Shown: positions 45,668-55,107 of the stretch, one piece after another
How positions within the stretch are numbered: the first letter of the stretch is position 1
Layout of the letters: each line of letters starts with the position of its first letter
Translations under genes and position numbers: made by a program
Notes under the pieces: model-generated
What the model saw: only the letters and a program-made list of their open reading frames with translations
The model's database searches: none
What the model was told of the DNA's origin: nothing
Origin: Raffaelea ambrosiae
Taxonomy: Eukaryota > Ascomycota > Sordariomycetes > Ophiostomatales > Ophiostomataceae
Assembly: GCA_002778195.1 (NCBI GenBank)
Contig: PCDI01000005.1
Span: forward strand, 1,269,075 to 1,333,074
Direction of reading: 5' to 3'
DNA length: 64,000 bases

Positions 45668-47428
45668 ATGGCGCCTCCTCCATCATCCACGGCACCGTCC
45701 GGGGCGAGACCGGCGACACAACCAGCGATGTCCTCCCTCTCCGCCTCCTCTACTCCAGCTGCTGTGGCCGCGGCCGCCGCTGCAGCCAAGAAAGAAAAGC
45801 GCGCCGCCGCTGCTGCGGCCGCGGCTTCCATGGCGCCGCGCATGCAGAGCCAGGTCCAGATCTGGGCCAAGAAGACGGCCGAGCTCGCGGGCAACAAAGA
45901 CAGGCTGGGACACGCGGGCGAGGGTGGCCGCGACGATCTCGCGGGGGGTGGCGGCGGCCATGGCCTTCTTGCCGGCGACACCACCGGCGGCGGCGGCAAG
46001 ACAAAGACGAAGAAGAAGACCAAAAAGGCCAACAAGAAGGGTGGCCATATCGCCCCGGTCGGCGGCAAGCCCCCGTCGCAGCTCCGGGCCCCCCATCGAC
46101 ACGACCGGTATGTGTCGTTTGGCATCGGCGGCGGCATCGGAGGCAGCGCACAGGCCAGCTCGTCGCAGCCCCCGACGTGCCTGCTCTGCCTCGTGCGCTT
46201 TGCCACGCGCCAGCAGCTGCGCGACCACGAGGCCCTCTCGACGAAGCACCGGCGCATGCTGCGCGACGGCACGGCCCGACGGACAGCCCTGCAGCGGTAT
46301 GCCAAAGTAGCAGCGGCTGTAGAGGCTGCAGCAGCTGCCGCGGCCGAAGCAGCCGAACAGCAAGGAGGAGGAGCTGCAGAGACAAACGAGGCGGGGACCA
46401 CCACCGCTTCTGCCGCACCACCAGCAGCAGCACCAGCAGCGATCCGCCCACCGACACACATCAAGCGTCTGCCGCGCCGCAAGGGCGACCTGGCGCCCGT
46501 CTACACGTCGTATGCGGCGCCCATGGTAGTTGCTGGGTCATCATCGGCAGCGGCGTCCACAAAGCCCGAGTCTTCTGGCAGCCACGACGCCCACAAAGAA
46601 CCCCTCTCCTCGCGACCCCCCATCCACCACTGCTGCCTCCTGTGCCGTCGACGCTTCCGCAGCCGGGCCACGCTGCGCCTGCACGAGCGGGAGAGCGTCC
46701 TGCACCGGTCGCGGACGCGCGACCCAGCCGCCGTGGCCGCGGCCGTGGCCGCCGTCAATGCGGCGGCGGCGGCAGCCGAAAAGGCTGAGAAGAGCGAGAA
46801 GAGCGAGACGACCGAGACGACCGAGACGACCCAAGACGGCGACGTCGCCCAACGCCCGCGTCGGCGGCCCCCCCTTCTCCGGCCACTCTTGCGGATGCGT
46901 CCGCTGACGTCGACCTCGTCGGCCGCTACGGGTGCCAGCGCGACCCAGTACCGGGACCGCGCGCGCGAGCGGCGCCTGGCGTTTGGCCAGACGGGTGTGC
47001 CGGGCAAGAAGCGGGGAGGAGCCGGCACAGGCGGCACGGGCGGAGGTGGTGGTGGTGGTGGTAGGACGGGGGCGGCTTCTTCTGCGCCTTTGGCCGCCGA
47101 CACGCCCGCGGCCTCCAAGGGCGCCGCCATGCTGGGCAAGATGGGCTGGACGGCGGGCCTGGGTCTGGGCGCGCAGGGGACGGGCCGCACGGAGGCGATC
47201 GCGACGTCGGCGTACATGCCGGGTGTCGGGCTGGGGGCGCAGGGCGGGAAGCTGGGCGACGCGGCGGACGTGGCGGCGCGGCGGACGGAGGGCCGGTACC
47301 AAGATTTTGTGGAGCAGACGCAGGAGAAGGCGCGGCAGCGGTACCTGGCGCTGGCCGAAGCCGAGGCAAAGGCGGCCGAGACCCAAGGCCAAGAAGAAGG
47401 CGACGAGGGAAAGGACGCAAAGGAGTAG
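45668..47428 (+). CDS. C2H2 zinc-finger and G-patch protein, RBM5/RBM10-like
   Basis: A probable splicing-associated RNA-binding protein. The frame gives 586 residues from MAPPPSSTAP at 45668. Two similar fingers occur: CLLCLVRFATRQQLRDHEALSTKH (without its flanks about residues 171-194) and CLLCRRRFRSRATLRLHERE (about 321-345). Between them is an Ala-rich coil. YRDRARERRLAFG, the short block that precedes the G-patch in RBM5/RBM10 proteins, comes next. The G-patch (about 484-527) reads AAMLGKMGWTAGLGLGAQG and ends with GVGLGAQGGKLGD. The N-terminal RRM domains of animal RBM5 are absent, so this is a shortened relative. The gene is GC-rich with polyAla and polyGly runs. The role in splicing is inferred from the family. 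Confidence 0.85.
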   Translation: MAPPPSSTAPSGARPATQPAMSSLSASSTPAAVAAAAAAAKKEKRAAAAAAAASMAPRMQSQVQIWAKKTAELAGNKDRLGHAGEGGRDDLAGGGGGHGLLAGDTTGGGGKTKTKKKTKKANKKGGHIAPVGGKPPSQLRAPHRHDRYVSFGIGGGIGGSAQASSSQPPTCLLCLVRFATRQQLRDHEALSTKHRRMLRDGTARRTALQRYAKVAAAVEAAAAAAAEAAEQQGGGAAETNEAGTTTASAAPPAAAPAAIRPPTHIKRLPRRKGDLAPVYTSYAAPMVVAGSSSAAASTKPESSGSHDAHKEPLSSRPPIHHCCLLCRRRFRSRATLRLHERESVLHRSRTRDPAAVAAAVAAVNAAAAAAEKAEKSEKSETTETTETTQDGDVAQRPRRRPPLLRPLLRMRPLTSTSSAATGASATQYRDRARERRLAFGQTGVPGKKRGGAGTGGTGGGGGGGGRTGAASSAPLAADTPAASKGAAMLGKMGWTAGLGLGAQGTGRTEAIATSAYMPGVGLGAQGGKLGDAADVAARRTEGRYQDFVEQTQEKARQRYLALAEAEAKAAETQGQEEGDEGKDAKE

Positions 47429-47750
47429 ACTGAGCCAGGCGGGCTGAGGCTGAAAGAGAAAGGGAAGAAGAGGACGGAAACCAGTCTTTGCTATTGGCTA
47501 CGATACCCATTCGACAATGACGAAAAAAATGGAAACTGCCCTTGTGAAACCATGCTTGTGCTTGCTTCCTTGGTCTGTTTTGGACGTCCTATAGTACAGA
47601 CATGACCTGGTCCAGTGTGCGAATCAAAAGGAAAATATAGATGCCCCCCTGATTCCAGATAACCCATGCCGACAACCCAAATTGCATACATGAAAGAACC
47701 GTGCAATCGATCGGTCCACCTTGTGTTCTACGAGTACGGCGAGCCGCCAC
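47429..47750. other. Convergent 3' intergenic region
   Basis: About 320 bp of mixed 3' flanking sequence. No gene is supported. Confidence 0.55.
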
Positions 47751-50700
47751 TCACGGATAGGAAAAGAAGGCCGGCCCTCCTGCCACATCGCCGACTCCGC
47801 CCCCACTTCCTCCTCCCTGGAAATCATCCAGTCCGGTCATCGGCTCGCCGTAGCCCAGAAAGCCCATGTCGAACCACGTGGCCGAGTCGACGAGCGAGCT
47901 GCCGTCCATGGCGCACCACCACTCTGGGACCGTGTTGTTGGCTGGCGGGCCGAACACCTGCCGGTTGATGTCCTGCAGGCCGTTGTGGACGTTGCTGTTG
48001 TTGTTGTCGTCGTCGTCTGGGCCAAAATGGCTGCTCTGGCCAAAGGTGGTCTGTTCGGTCGGGGGGTCTGTGGCTCCGGTGCTGGTCGACGAGGGCGTCG
48101 TTGTGGGTGCGCCTGCCGACGTTGACGCGGACACGGACGCGGACACGGATGCGGATGCGGATGCTGATCCGGAGCCGACAGCTGCCGACGCCGCGTTCCA
48201 TGCGGAACCAGCCATACCGCTCGCAGAACCCGCAGCAGCAGCAGCAGCAGCGGCGGCGGATGCTGCTGCTTCCGCAGACTCTACGGCGGCTTCGGCATAG
48301 TGGTCGATCTGGGAGACAAAAAAGTGCGCCAGCTTGGCGTACAGCCGCACGGGCGAGGACGCCGGCAGGCCGAGGGCGATCGCGTCCAGGTGGGCGGGCA
48401 GGGCGCGGGCCCTGGCCAGGGTCTGTTCCATCTCGGCGCGGGAGAGGGTGGCGATGGCGATGCGCACAGGATCGGGGTGGGGGGGGACCCGCCCGGCGAG
48501 CTGGGAAGTCCCGGATGGTCCTGGTGGTCCCGGTGGTCCTGGTGGTCCCGGTAGTCCTGGTAGGCCCGGGGCCCGGGCCGTCAGGTCGGTGCCGCTGGTG
48601 GCGAGAAAGCCGGCGCGGCGCTTGGTGGCACACAGGATCTCGTTGAGGGCGTGGCAGGCCATGATGAACTGGTTGTTGTGGAAGCCGAGGCGCAGCTTGT
48701 CATGCAGGAGCGGGTCGGTGAGCATGAGGTCGAGCAGGTGGCGCGCGGTGTTGACGTTCTTCTTGGTGACGCCCTGCAGCTCCGGCGACCCGTCGGGAAA
48801 CTGCTTCCGTCGGCTCTCGCCCCGGCCGACCCAGACGACGTCCGCGTCGGCCAGCTTGTCGGCGTTCTCGGCGTGGTCGAGGTCCATGAGCTCGCGGAGG
48901 GCCTGGGCGGTGAGGACCATCATGCTGTGGTCGACGTAGAAGGTGAGGATGGGGAGATAGGTGGTGGAGGAGGACGGAGAGGAGGGCGGGGAGGAAGACG
49001 AGGAGGAGTACGGGAGGGAGGAACGGCGGGTTTCGCTGTGGTCGCGATTCTTTTCGTCGGTGTCGTCGTCGTCGTCGTCGTCGTCGTGGCCACTGGGGGA
49101 TGGGTAGCAGCGGCGGCTGCGCAGCTTCTCGAGGGCGGCATAGGCCTGGGCGTGCCAGGCATAGACGGCGGCGCTGGTGTTGGGGACACGTTTTCTGTCT
49201 TCGAGGGCGTGGATCTAGAGTTGGTTAGCGAGCGAGCGAAGAGGATAGAGAGTGAGTGGAGCGAGGATAGAGAGTGAGTGAAGCGAGGATAGAAACGAGT
49301 GAGCGAAGAGGATAGAAACGAGTGAGCGAAGAGAGGATATAAAACGAGCGAAGCGAGGAAAGAAAAGAAATCGAGCGAAGCGAGGAAAAGAAAGAAATCG
49401 AGCGAAGCGAGGAAAAAGAAAAAGAAGAAAAAGACACAACACGTACCAGGAGACTGCGGGCTTCGACGGTGCCGCTGAGGACGCGGTCGCCGGGCCCCGT
49501 CGTGGGCTGGCGCCACCACTGGGCGGCGCGCAGCGGCAGGTCTTTCCAGGCGACGCCCATGCTGCGGCTGGCGTTGATGCCGAAGCTCTTGTCGGCGACA
49601 AAGGTGAAGAGCCAGGTGCGCTCGTGGTTGCGGCACAGGCGCGCGCGGAGGTCGCCGTCGCCGTCGCCGTCGCCGTTTTGGCCGTTTTGGCCGTTTTGGC
49701 CATCTTGGCCGTTTTGGCCGGGGACCATGGTCGCCACCATGGCGACCACCGCGGCCTCGACCTGCTCCTGGATGGCGGCGGCCTTGTGGAGGCCCATGTC
49801 GCGGGCGATCTGGACGGCGTGGCTCAGGTGCAGCCAGGAGGGGTCCTCGCTCAGGCGGGGGCTCATGGGCGCCCAGAACTGCAGACACAGGATGGCCTGG
49901 ACGGTCTCGAGCGACCGCACCGAGACGGCAATGGACCAGCGCATGTTGGACTCGGCCATGGCCAGCAGGGCCGGGTAGAGGGCGCGGTCGCGCGGCCGGT
50001 CGGCGAGGGCGCAGCCGAGGGCGCAGACGACGGAGAAGAGCGTGAACGAGGCGTGGTAGACGTACGCGGGCGTGTGCAGCAGCGGGTCCAGCAGGCCGGC
50101 GAGCGGGTGGCGGATGGCGAAGAACAGCCGAAAGTACCGGCCGACGTCCGCCTCGTCGATGATGCGCGCCGCCAGCGGATCGCACGACGCCGCCTCCAGC
50201 TTGAGCGCGCTGTCGGCCGGCTGGGACGCCAACACCTGCCAGTCCCGCGGGAAGACAGTTTGGGGTGCTGGGGTGGTCAGACGAGACAGACAGACAGGCA
50301 GACGACAGACAGGCAGGCAGACAGGCAGACGACAGACAAACAGACAGGCAGACAGGCAGAAAGACAGACAGACAAAAAGACAGGCAGACAGGCAGAAAGG
50401 CAGACGACAGACAGGCAGGCAGACAGGCAGACGACAGACAAACAGACAGTACGCACCAAAGTATTTGTACAGACTCTCGTCAAAGCGACGGGCCAGGTCC
50501 GGATGATGAGACCGGCTCGGCCACGGCCTGGCCGCCGTCGTCGTCGTCGTCGTCGCCGTCATCGACGCATCCGGGGACGAAAAGACCGTCCCCGGGTGGC
50601 GGTTGCCGGGCTCCCCCGACCGGGACGGCGTCGACAGCGACTCCGGGGACCCGTACATGTCTTCCACGCGCCGCCGCAGCGAGAGCGCCTGCAGGCCGCC

Positions 50701-51718
50701 GGTGCACAGCGTGTCCGGGTTGTTGGTGGTCACGGCCGCGGCCATCAGGTCCAGCGGCGAGATGAGCGTGTTCCGGACCTCGATCACGCTGGCATCCTGG
50801 TCAAAGTAGGCATGGGGGCGGACGGTGTGGAGCGGTGGTGGTGGTGGTGGTGGTGGTGCCACCGCCGGGACCGCCGGAGGGGCAGCACGGGCGGCGGCGC
50901 TGTTTGGGCGGTCCGCGCGGACGGCAGCCGGAGCAGCCGGGCCGTCGTCCGCTTTCTTGGAGGCGCACGCGCAGGTGCAGTCGTGGCCGTGGGAGCTCAG
51001 CAGGGCGGCGACGACCTGGTCGCGGACGGCACTCTCGCGGATCAGCGTCAGCAGCTTTTCGACCGTGGCCGGTTTGCTTGGAAACAACTGTCAGTGCTTG
51101 GTCCCCGCTTTTCTTTTCTTTCCTCGCTTCGCTCGTTTCTTCTTTTTTCCTCGCTTTCTTTCCTCGCTTCGCTCGTTTCTTCTTTTTCCTCGCTTTCTTT
51201 CCCCTTCACTTTCCCGCTTCTCGTCTCTCAAGAATGCTTCACGTACTTTGTGCTTCCTGGCTTGCGACCACGATTGGAACTCGCGGGATACCGGCACAAA
51301 CGGCCTTGTGTGGCACATCGCGAACTGTGTAGTGTGAGCTTGGTGCGGACTGTGCGGATGGGCAAGCCTGTATCTCGACGATGCGCAGTTTTGCCTCGGC
51401 AAGGAACAAACAACAAACGGACCATGGGTTCTGCCGGTCACACCGCTGCCGGACAGCACGGCAACTCAGACAGGCCGTGGCCGGCCGGTCATGGGCCGTG
51501 CGAGCAGTGTGAGCCGTCGAGGACGGCATGCCATTGGAGGACGCCGAGGCCGACGGTCGAGGTGGTTGTCTCTGGGGCAGCCGCTGCTGACCAGAAAGCT
51601 GAGACGGAGGCGGGGGCTGAGGATGGGACGGGGACGGGGATGGGGATGGAGACAGAGACGGAAATCGGGCCTCGGGGGGTAGCTCGCCCGGCACGTCCGA
51701 CCTAGACAGCGACGCCAT
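47751..51718 (-). CDS. Zn2Cys6 fungal transcription factor
   Basis: A DNA-binding regulator of the binuclear zinc-cluster class. Exons on the minus strand are 51718-51423, 51324-51247, 51076-50457, 50267-49447 and 49214-47751, giving 1092 residues. Intron 1 splits the cluster: Cys 99 is completed across the junction, giving Cys 83, 86, 93, 99, 102 and 109 (spacing 2-6-5-2-6). The linker NRGRKPGST follows. The middle-homology region spans exons 3-5 with GRYFRLFFAIRHPLAGLLDP, TVQAILCLQFWAP and HLSHAVQIARDMGLHKA. The last exon has Gly/Pro repeats, an Ala/Ser-rich stretch, an Asp/Asn run and an acidic-aromatic end likely to activate transcription. Introns 2, 3 and 4 all contain tandem repeats. 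Target genes cannot be told from the sequence. Confidence 0.9.
49215..49446 (-). repeat. Intron 4 of the Zn2Cys6 gene, filled with tandem repeats
   Basis: About 25-bp units of GAGGATAGAAACGAGTGAGCGAA type change into ATCGAGCGAAGCGAGGAAA units on the plus strand. Part (49342-49370) is exactly complementary to part of intron 2. Confidence 0.85.
50268..50456 (-). repeat. Intron 3 of the Zn2Cys6 gene, GACA/GGCA repeat array
   Basis: Nearly the whole 189-bp intron consists of ACAGACAGGCAG and GACGACAGACA units. Confidence 0.9.
51077..51246 (-). repeat. Intron 2 of the Zn2Cys6 gene with CCTCGCTTCGCTCG repeats
   Basis: Two copies of a roughly 40-bp TC-rich unit lie in the intron (copies begin near 51120 and 51160). 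51110-51138 is the reverse complement of 49342-49370 in intron 4. Confidence 0.85.
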
Positions 51719-52564
51719 GGCCAGCCCAGGTTGGGGAACTGCAGTCGAAAGGGTGGAGTCGCTTCCTTGGCTCCTTTGACAGACCGAGACCGCGCACGCA
51801 ATGGCGGCTGCTGGGGGGGGGGCTGCCCCGATCGGCCGTATGGTCAGCAGCGCAAACGGGACGGCAAGGCGTGTGTCTGGTTTCTGTTGGCCGTCGAGGA
51901 AGCGGTCTTTTTTGGCAGCCTTGTCTTCGGGCGTGTCGTTGTTCTATGTGCCGTATGATTTGCTCGCCAAACGAAAGTGGAACGGTAGCGCAGCGATCAG
52001 AAAGGCAGAACAAAACAAAGCAAGATCGCTTCTCTCTCTCTCTCTTCTGTGCCTTGCTTGCGTGGAGAGGCAGAGGAAGAGCGCTGCGTGTCCGCCAGGC
52101 ACGGGAGAGGGGACCGTGGCCGGCGAGGAGGTGGGAAGAGCGGCGACTAGATCAAGTTGCCGCTCATAGAGTGGGTCTTGCGACGCTGGACCAAAGCGGT
52201 GTTAGTGTTTACGCAGGCATCGCATGCGGCAGGCAACAAGGGATGACGTCAGAGCAGCCCATTGGGACCATGGGAAAGAGAAGTCGTTGCGCGATCCATG
52301 GCAAGCCATCCTGTGGGCCTTGGGAAGCGTTACGCGGATAGAACGGGTAGGACTGATTCTAGCATCGAGCCGAGAGCTCGATTCGAGGATAGGGAGACAT
52401 GGACGCTGGGAATTGCAGCGTGCCTTTTGGACATGCCAACATGCGCAATGCAGAAATCATCAAAACGAAAAAAAGGACATTGTAGACATCATGACATGGG
52501 GATCTTTTGCAGTCTGGGTCTTTTGCAGGCTCGAAACTGCTTCCCCCCCCTTCCCCTCCCCAAC
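51719..52564. other. Promoter region of the Zn2Cys6 gene / 3' flank of the TPR gene
   Basis: Contains a G run (about 51815-51825) and no supported gene. Confidence 0.5.
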
Positions 52565-54544
52565 TCAACACTCACAGCAACGGCCTCCCTCTTGGCTGCT
52601 GCTCGTGGCTGCGCTCGCTCTTGTGTCTTTTCCGTCTTTTCCTTGTAGAGGATCGACGTCTCCGTTCTGCCGGCAGTAGCACGACGCCGTCACCACGACG
52701 TCCGCCTCGCGCTGCGCCTTCTCCATCGCCCCGTCCAGCGCCGCCGCCTCGGCGTGCCGGCCCAGCCGCGTCAGACACTCCCGGTACCCGTGCAGCGCCC
52801 AGATGTTGTTCGGGTGCTGGTGGCCCCGCCGCACATGCTGCACCGTCGACCGGGAGGACAGCGACGCGGCGGCCGGCGCGATGGCCTGCACCGTCGGGCC
52901 CAGGTCCTCCGCGTACACCACCAGCGACGCCTCCACGTGGCCCTGCTCCAGCAGCAGCGCCGCCAGCGCGTGCCGCGTCGGCACCATCCACGCCCACGGC
53001 TCGCTGTACACCAGGCTGTCGTCGCGCCGGACCGCCTCGCGCAGCCACCGGTACGCCTCGTCGTAGTCGCCCCTGCGGTACGCCAGCTCGCCGACCAGCA
53101 TCGCCTCGCCCACGCGCAGCACGTCCGTGCAGCGGTTGGGGAAGTCGATGCGCGTGGCCGGCACGCGCGCCGCCGCCGCCCGGAACCGCGCCTGCTCGGC
53201 CTCCGCCTCGCCCACCCGGCCGGTGGCCGCGTACGCGATGGCGCGGGCGTAGTGGAGCGTGGCCGTGGTGACGCAGAAGAGCGCCGCGTCCGCCGGCAGC
53301 GGGAGCGCCAGCACGTCGTCCCAGCGGCCGAAGCGCACGAGCACGTGGGCGCGCACGCCCCAAAAGGTCTCCAGCCAGTCGGCCAGCGGCGGCGAGGGCA
53401 CCCGCAGGACGTCCGTCTCGGGCAGCAGCGCCTCCAGGTCGTCGCAGCGGCCCAGCGCCGCCCCGGCGTTGCCGCTCAGCATGGCGGCAAAGATGAGCGA
53501 GTGGATGTCGTGGGCGGCGTACCCCAGGAGGTCCTGCACGCGCCGCACCATGGCCTGCGCCGTGGCCGCGTCGCCCGCCGCCGCCGCCGCCTCGGCCTGC
53601 CGCCGCACCGTGCGGGCGTACCGCTCGTCGCCGCGCTGCGCCTTGGCGTTGGCCGCGATGGCGCCGCGGTAGTTGCCCACCACGACGTCAATGTGCGACG
53701 GCATGTGGCAGAGGTGGCCGTTGTCGGGGACGAGGTCGCGCAGCCGGTCCGCCGACCCGATCGCCGCCTCCGGGTCGAGCGACATCTCCATCAGGTGGAT
53801 GTGCGTGTGCAGCAGGCCCGGGTGCGCGTCCGCGCCCGGCAGCGTCAGCGCGTGCTCGAGCGCCGCCAGCGCCTCCCGCGGGTGCGCGCCCGGCGCCGGC
53901 GAGCCGTCGGCCGCCCACAGCGCCCACGGCGTCAGGTTCATGTGCGCGTCCGCGCACAGCACCGCCACGTCCATGTCGTCCGGGAACCGCGCAAAGACCC
54001 GCTGCATGGCCGCCGCGTACGCCAAGCTCCAGTCGTCGTAGTCGCTGACGCGGGCCGGCGGCGTCGGCTGCGGACAGCGCACCGCAATGGCCTGCAGCAG
54101 CGCCTGCTCGACCGCCGTGATGTGCGCAAACCGCGGGTGGTGCAGCGCCTCCTGCACCGCCGCGTAGGTCGTCTCGAGCGCGCCGTGCAGGTCGTCCGCG
54201 CTGAACAGCGCCCAGGCCTTGTTGTAGTACGGCCCCAGCGTGAAGGCCAGGCCCCAGCACGCAAGGAGGCAGTCCGGGTCGGCCGCCCGCGCCTTGTGGA
54301 AGCAGTCGGCCGCCTCGCCCATGTTGAAGCCGTACGCGAGGATGAGCCCGCGGTCGAACCAGCGCTGCGCCACGGCGCTGGACGTCGTCACCGGCCGGTG
54401 CAGCGAGCCGAGGTCGTAGTAGCCGTCGTCTTCGAGGCCGTAGATGTCGGTCGAGGATGTCGTCTGCCCACTCGCACCGTTGGCCCCATTTTGGGTGCCA
54501 GCGGCAGCAGCTGCGGCTGCGGCTGCTTCTCCCGTCGGACTCAT
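52565..54544 (-). CDS. TPR-repeat protein of the bacterial-like HMPSHI family
   Basis: A soluble tetratricopeptide protein of 659 residues, single exon. The start MSPTGEAAAA at 54544 precedes an Ala run; the open frame continues upstream only with leader-like residues. Helical repeats begin with AQRWFDRGLILAYGFN and CFHKARAADPDCLLACWGLA. The most conserved blocks are RFPDDMDVAVLCADAHMNLT, HPGLLHTHIHLMEMSLDPE and LVPDNGHLCHMPSHIDVVVG, then a Tyr-rich VGNYRGAIAAN. These blocks are shared with a family of TPR proteins that I know from bacteria and filamentous fungi, none with a settled function. No signal peptide or membrane segments are seen. The C-terminal 40 residues are Ser/Cys-rich and not conserved-looking. 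The gene is very GC-rich. Confidence 0.85.
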   Translation of the reverse strand: MSPTGEAAAAAAAAAGTQNGANGASGQTTSSTDIYGLEDDGYYDLGSLHRPVTTSSAVAQRWFDRGLILAYGFNMGEAADCFHKARAADPDCLLACWGLAFTLGPYYNKAWALFSADDLHGALETTYAAVQEALHHPRFAHITAVEQALLQAIAVRCPQPTPPARVSDYDDWSLAYAAAMQRVFARFPDDMDVAVLCADAHMNLTPWALWAADGSPAPGAHPREALAALEHALTLPGADAHPGLLHTHIHLMEMSLDPEAAIGSADRLRDLVPDNGHLCHMPSHIDVVVGNYRGAIAANAKAQRGDERYARTVRRQAEAAAAAGDAATAQAMVRRVQDLLGYAAHDIHSLIFAAMLSGNAGAALGRCDDLEALLPETDVLRVPSPPLADWLETFWGVRAHVLVRFGRWDDVLALPLPADAALFCVTTATLHYARAIAYAATGRVGEAEAEQARFRAAAARVPATRIDFPNRCTDVLRVGEAMLVGELAYRRGDYDEAYRWLREAVRRDDSLVYSEPWAWMVPTRHALAALLLEQGHVEASLVVYAEDLGPTVQAIAPAAASLSSRSTVQHVRRGHQHPNNIWALHGYRECLTRLGRHAEAAALDGAMEKAQREADVVVTASCYCRQNGDVDPLQGKDGKDTRASAATSSSQEGGRCCEC

Positions 54545-55107
54545 CTCGGCGGATTTGACGGGCGACTTTTCTCTTCTAGTGATTTGCCTGTGCGTGGTCC
54601 CCGTCCAGTCGATCGCGTGCTTCAGACGAGAATCGCAACAAAAAAAAATATAAATAAAATACAAGCTCGAATGAATTTATGGCGAATATGGCAGGCGCGC
54701 TTGTATAAGAGGACAGTGCCCCCCCTCCCCCCCCCAGTGCACCTTCCCCAGCTAAAATCCCCCCCCCCCAGCAGGGAAGGTTGCACAACCCGATTGTGCG
54801 GGCCTGATCGGTAAAGCTAGCCATTGGTTGGCCGTCGCTAGGGCCTATGGCCCGCCTAAAAAGGCACTGCTTATAATAATAGTGATTCCAACGAATATGT
54901 ACGCCATCTCCTGACACCACCACACAGGCCACCATGAAAACAAAGCAGCTAGGCAGGTGCAGAATTCGAGATGCATTCCAATGGCATCTATTTCTACCGG
55001 GAAAGGGGACAAAGGGCCGGGATCCGCCAATTGGCCCCTGCTAACACCTTCCCAACGCTCTGGGTGGCCCACTCTTGTGCCCCTCGAGTTTGTTGGCATT
55101 CGCCCTC
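54545..55107. other. Promoter of the TPR gene / 3' flank of the MFS gene
   Basis: Contains two C runs (54720-54735 and 54761-54769). No gene is supported. Confidence 0.55.

Noticed and set aside
49624..51705. 693-codon plus-strand frame
   Set aside because: Antisense to the Zn2Cys6 gene and reads straight through its intron repeats.
52754..54814. 686-codon Arg/His/Val-rich frame on the plus strand
   Set aside because: Antisense to the TPR gene, whose sense frame has conserved blocks.
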